A stretch of 64,000 nucleotides of DNA from Liolophura sinensis. Taxonomy: Eukaryota; Mollusca; Polyplacophora; Chitonida; Chitonidae. The translations under genes and the position numbers were made by a program. The stretch spans positions 20,713,501 through 20,777,500 of the forward strand of contig NC_088303.1 of assembly GCF_032854445.1 (NCBI RefSeq). Direction: 5' to 3'. A model generated the notes under the pieces. The model was not told the origin of the DNA and searched no databases. It saw only the letters and a program-made list of their open reading frames with translations. Every line of letters starts with the position of its first letter. Position 1 is the stretch's first letter. This document shows positions 60,291 to 64,000 of this stretch, piece after piece.

Positions 60291-63073
60291 GTAGGCCAAA
60301 TTTTTCTTGCTGTTTTACGAGAAAACATGGAAACAAATTCACATGTTTCGTATGATCTACAGCATATATTAACTCTGATTATTTTCACTGAGTAATCTGA
60401 TTTTGAAATGCCTTTTGATAATCACATTAACATATCGGATCAAATACATGTGGTCCTGCGTAATTTTGTTTACATTCACGTTCCTGCTTGCCCAAAATTC
60501 ACACACTTTCACCTGTCACTACAGTAACAAAAGCAACATAACATAACAAATTGACCAGTCTCGTAAAAATATATCACACAGGCTTGTCAAAAGGAATAAA
60601 AAGCAGGAGTCTCTCCTTGCTTTTCACAACCGCATACTCGTGTTGTTGGGCCTTGCCAAAAGCCATCACAGTACTGAAGTGTTTACTCAGATTGTCTGTC
60701 TGGTTGTCCGCCTGTCACACTCTTTGCTTAGCATTATGACTATACCACCCGCTGTGAAAGTGACAAGGCATAAACAAAGCCAAAGGAACATGGGAGGGGG
60801 ATCTTATAAGTGGAATGGAGGGGGTCAAAAGGGTGTCGAGGGTTGAAGTCTGGTCCTTTTCTTTGATATTAAGGTTTTAATGTGGTGGGAGAGGAAATCA
60901 TAGTTCAGCAGAGCATTCTGTTATGAGAAAAAGGGGATGTGCAGGTATGAGCACTAAATGCTTAAACCTAAAAATAGCCTAAGGACAGGCCTGACATGGA
61001 TATACAATACAGTTATTGTCGATCGTTATATTGTGTGTGCAGTAAAAATACATACCAGTACCTGTAGTAATATATCAAAAGCATAAAACATTAGATCCAT
61101 TTAAACTGTTTGTGGCATCTGGTGAAAAGTTTAAAAAATTTTGTAACTGGAATTATTAAAGTAGAGAAAATGAAATAGTCTTGTTTATTAATGTAAACAA
61201 GAGAAAATCATTAGGAATTAGCCCTATGACTCTGTGTTTTACAGGTCTGATTTAACACTAGAATCATATCGCCATGTTTAATTATTCCTGTACAGAAACC
61301 ACCTACCTCTCAACAAGAACAGCATATGCCCGGGATATCACCCAAAACACAGTAAATTTGGTTCTGGGGTGAATTATGCCAATAGCAAAGGCATCAGTCC
61401 CAATAAGTCTTTCTCTCCAAAGTGCTGCTGTTTGTAAGGTCGATTTTTTGAAATTGTCACATATGGGATTTGTTCCTGATCACAAACTACATCTGGGTAT
61501 GCACACTTTCCCACCATTTTCTGAGAGCATCAGTTTATGTATGTAAACTTTCAGTTTTCCTGTTTTATGTTATAAATTTATCTTGTGAGAAAAGGTATGG
61601 ACAAGCTTTGCAGATATTAAACAGTTTTGAAACATTGTGTAAACTTTAAATCTTTGTGCTATTCCACTTACCTGCTTCTGAACTGGCAGTGCAAATTGAT
61701 GCTCCCTGCCTTATTGTGCTTGGCAGAAGAACTGTGTGTTCAGGTACAATCTGCAAGTTTGGCTGTTTCAAAACATTTCCATGACAGAGGAAAAGCCTGA
61801 GGGATAGATGCCATGGCTCTATCCCTGTGCCAAATTTATGGTGCACAGTCATATTGTATAGGACTGTTTGAGAAGTAGTGCACAAATATTTTTCCATGTT
61901 TATTCATTTAACTTCACCTTTCAGAGATCTTCCGTGCTGCTGCTGAAGCTAGTCCCAATGATATTATTAAGCTTTATAACACCAAAGGAAGTTTACTGAA
62001 CATATCTCCACGGCTACAGGAAAACACCCCAAGTACACGCTACAACCTGGAGGTGGTGGCTGCACACTGTGATGGTAAGGTAGTTTTTATTCTTCATTGT
62101 TTCTATAGATAAAAATGAAATGTATCTCTCTCATTCGATATAATTCATGTTGATTTATCAATTTTCCTGGCACATTCATGGCTTGGTAGAGCATTAATTT
62201 TTTAGGTATCATGTGCCAAAATAGGCCCATTTTTACTTTTTTCTGAATTAATTTTGTTTAAAGTTGATACTTAAATGAAATCGTTTCAGTGCGTACATTG
62301 AGTCTGTGAGATTACTTTTTATATGTAAACTAACACTTAAAAAACGAGGATGCATGGGTGTATTTAGACATTATTAAAAGTATGACATGGTCGGGCCCTA
62401 GACATCCATCTGTTCAAACCATTAACTATTTATTAATAAGACCACATAATCAAATCCTGAGCTCTTCTGTAATTTACTTAACTGAGTACAAATGACTCAG
62501 AATTTGATATTTCATTAAGTTGCTCATTTTTCCTGATTCTTGAAGTTTTAGTCTTCATAGAAATTTGGTTTGATGTTTGGAAGATAGAAAGGTATCCTAC
62601 TGAAAAAATGGAAGTTTAAGTCAGCACCAAAAGTAATAATGGTTGGATATTTGTTTGCCTCATAAATGCACTTTCTTGATCTAAATTTTAGGTCATTTAC
62701 ACTGCTCTGGTAATTCTTCAGCTTTTACGTTTGTTTGAAAGGTGTTTATTCAAGCATATTCTGAAAACATTATTCTGTATTAACTGATACAGTTATACTT
62801 TTTGTAAAACCTTGAAATTGACCAGTATGTTCTATGTAGTCAATCAAATTCTAAATGTGCATAAATTGCACTAAAAGTTGGTCTTTCATATGCAAAGAGG
62901 TGGAGGAATTAGGGCATGGGTGCTCTAGTTTTCCATACATTAACCTAACAGGTGTCATATGCAAATGAAGAATTCTTGGTAAACCTGACATTAATAAAAA
63001 AAATCAGAAATTTCATGAAAAGTTTAAAACCATCTCTGCTACAATTATGTTAAATGCACATTGAATATTGTTC

Positions 63074-63109
<36 letters not shown>

Positions 63110-63923
63110 AAAATTGCATGGTATTAAGTGATTACCAGCACTTCTCTGTATTTCAGGTACTCCAGATAGAACCTGGAATGGGTTTGACATCGATGGTATA
63201 GAGAAAAGGCGAGTGTGCAAAGTTTCTTTCCTGACAGAAAACGACAATAGTCCTCTTGCCTCAAGCCTAACTTAGAATCATAGAATCATCAGAATGGTCT
63301 CCTTTGTTCATCCTACACAAACTCAGTGTAAAAGTGTGTTATGGCCAGATTTGAGAAAACACCACATTGAGATCAAGCCATTCCATAAGCAATAGGAACT
63401 ACATTATTGTAAACTCAGTGGTGTGTTGACAGATTTGGTTATCCACAGTTGCATGGGTCACCCAGCACTTTGGCCACTCACAAATTTGCAGCACAATTCC
63501 AATAATCAATAGAGAATCACACAGTGTTTAATGTAATGGTTAATTTCATTTACCACAGAAAACTGTTTTTACTGGTGGCTTTGACTGATCTTGAGCTGTC
63601 ATGTTGACACTTGATTATATGCTGAATCACATTTATAAAATCACACTTTCTAACCGAGGTACATGGAAATAAAATATGTGTGGAAGAAGCAAGAATCCCC
63701 GGAGTAACCACAGCATTTTGCTATACACCCGATAAACTTTCTAAATGTATAAAATTGGTACACATGACATACTATAGTGTATTTATTTTGTGTGGATAAT
63801 TTTTTGGTACATTCTAACAGATTGGAGGCGATTGAGAGCAGAGTCTTCACAGACGAGGGTGAAATACCACCCGTTGTGAGAGATATGAAGAAAAAAGTGG
63901 AGGGCTTTAAGCAGAAATTAGAG
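60203..63923 (+). CDS. Unidentified gene, first four coding exons (3' end outside window)
   Basis: Four exons join in one frame: 60203-60290, 61925-62074, 63157-63208 and 63821-63923 (393 nt, 131 codons, no stop). Intron phases are 1, 1, 2 and 0. The start is the first ATG in the frame of exon 1. Residues 1 to about 78 alternate hydrophobic strands ([19 protein letters not shown]) with an amphipathic helix ([10 protein letters not shown]). This looks like a small alpha/beta fold, perhaps beta-grasp (ubiquitin- or PB1-like); that is inference. From about residue 95 the chain is rich in E, K, R and L with heptad-like spacing ([25 protein letters not shown]), so a coiled coil seems to begin there. 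No signal peptide or membrane segment is visible, so the protein is probably intracellular. I have a sense of a conserved animal family but cannot name it. The exon chain is well supported; the function is unknown. Confidence 0.85.
61925..62074 (+). CDS. Exon 2 of the 60-64 kb gene
   Basis: The acceptor is CTTTCAG|AGATCT and the donor GATG|GTAAGG. It encodes residues 30-79, from [10 protein letters not shown] through [15 protein letters not shown] to [12 protein letters not shown]. This is the most protein-like stretch in the window, and it supplies most of the putative globular domain. Entering and leaving phases are both 1. Intron 2 (62075-63156) contains the TA/TG microsatellite at 63073-63110. 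Confidence 0.88.
63073..63110. repeat. (TA)n(TG)n microsatellite in intron 2
   Basis: Nine TA units followed by about ten TG units, located 47 bases upstream of exon 3. Confidence 0.9.
63157..63208 (+). CDS. Exon 3 of the 60-64 kb gene (GC donor)
   Basis: A 52-nt exon with acceptor TATTTCAG|GTACTCC. It encodes [16 protein letters not shown] and leaves in phase 2. The matching donor is AAAAG|GCGAGT, a GC rather than GT donor. It is the only visible site that joins exon 4 in frame and gives [13 protein letters not shown] donor four bases later (CGA|GTGTGC) would lead straight to a stop in exon 4. Reading through the donor adds about 20 residues and stops at about 63273. Confidence 0.78.
63821..63923 (+). 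CDS. Exon 4 of the 60-64 kb gene
   Basis: The acceptor is CATTCTAACAG|ATTGG and the donor TTAGAG|GTGAGT. It encodes [19 protein letters not shown] followed by a charged helix ([14 protein letters not shown]) that reads as the start of a coiled coil. It leaves in phase 0, and the next intron continues past the window end. Confidence 0.85.
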
Positions 63924-64000
63924 GTGAGTAAGGTATTAAATGGTATTCACTGCTAAACCATTCACAAAGCTGTTCCAGTCCTTTTCCTGTGTTAGTTCAT

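Noticed and set aside
60134-60388. Minus-strand frames over exon 1 of the 60-kb gene
   Set aside because: They are shadows of the coding strand; only the plus-strand reading joins the later exons in frame.

Overview
This is a stretch of animal nuclear DNA. It is AT-rich, gene-poor, and carries spliced exons with GT-AG introns, microsatellites, minisatellites and many short interspersed elements (SINEs). The SINE types resemble dispersed repeats I recall from bivalve and gastropod genomes. A mollusc, or at least a lophotrochozoan, is therefore the best guess; no gene here fixes the species. There are no bacterial operons, CRISPR arrays or phage genes. Most open frames longer than 60 codons are chance frames, often open on both strands or lying inside repeats.

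The only multi-exon gene I can support is at the right edge. Four plus-strand coding exons (60203-60290, 61925-62074, 63157-63208, 63821-63923) join in one frame to give the first 131 residues of an unidentified intracellular protein: a small alpha/beta N-terminal domain, then the start of a coiled coil. The third intron appears to be a GC-AG intron. The gene runs off the window.

Smaller protein-coding signals are a textbook signal-peptide first exon on the minus strand (11537-11596) with a TATA box and a GTAAGT donor, and a one-exon minus-strand FLYWCH zinc-finger frame (14492-14902). The FLYWCH frame looks like the severed N-terminus of a MULE-type transposon protein and lacks one expected zinc ligand. 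Two weaker candidates are a Cys-rich terminal exon (54253-54430, minus) and a signal-peptide-like exon at 44282 (plus).

The rest is repeat landscape. At least four SINE types (called A-D here) share a similar 3' domain of about 35 bp but end in different simple-sequence tails. One type A copy sits inside a type D copy, flanked by an 11-bp target-site duplication. Fold-back elements lie at 16654-16773, 44955-45068 and 55351-55547, and a 48-bp palindrome at 19774-19820. Tandem arrays include a 1.3-kb array with an exact 50-bp period and a 150-bp higher-order unit (30851-32150), a 46-bp array (19169-19490), a 24-bp array (36675-37160), a 23-bp array (47735-47944), a 28-bp array (7473-7612) and a decayed array of about 66-70 bp (38215-38885).

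Possible control elements include a CRE-CRE-TATA arrangement on the minus strand near 21.8 kb, exact and near-exact CTCF-type sites, and a perfect NRF1-type palindrome. I see no clearly new multi-gene system. The most interesting items are the shared SINE 3' domain, the 50/150-bp satellite that is nearly free of stops on one strand, the fold-back element with three internal GTGTAC-type dyads, and the GC-AG intron.
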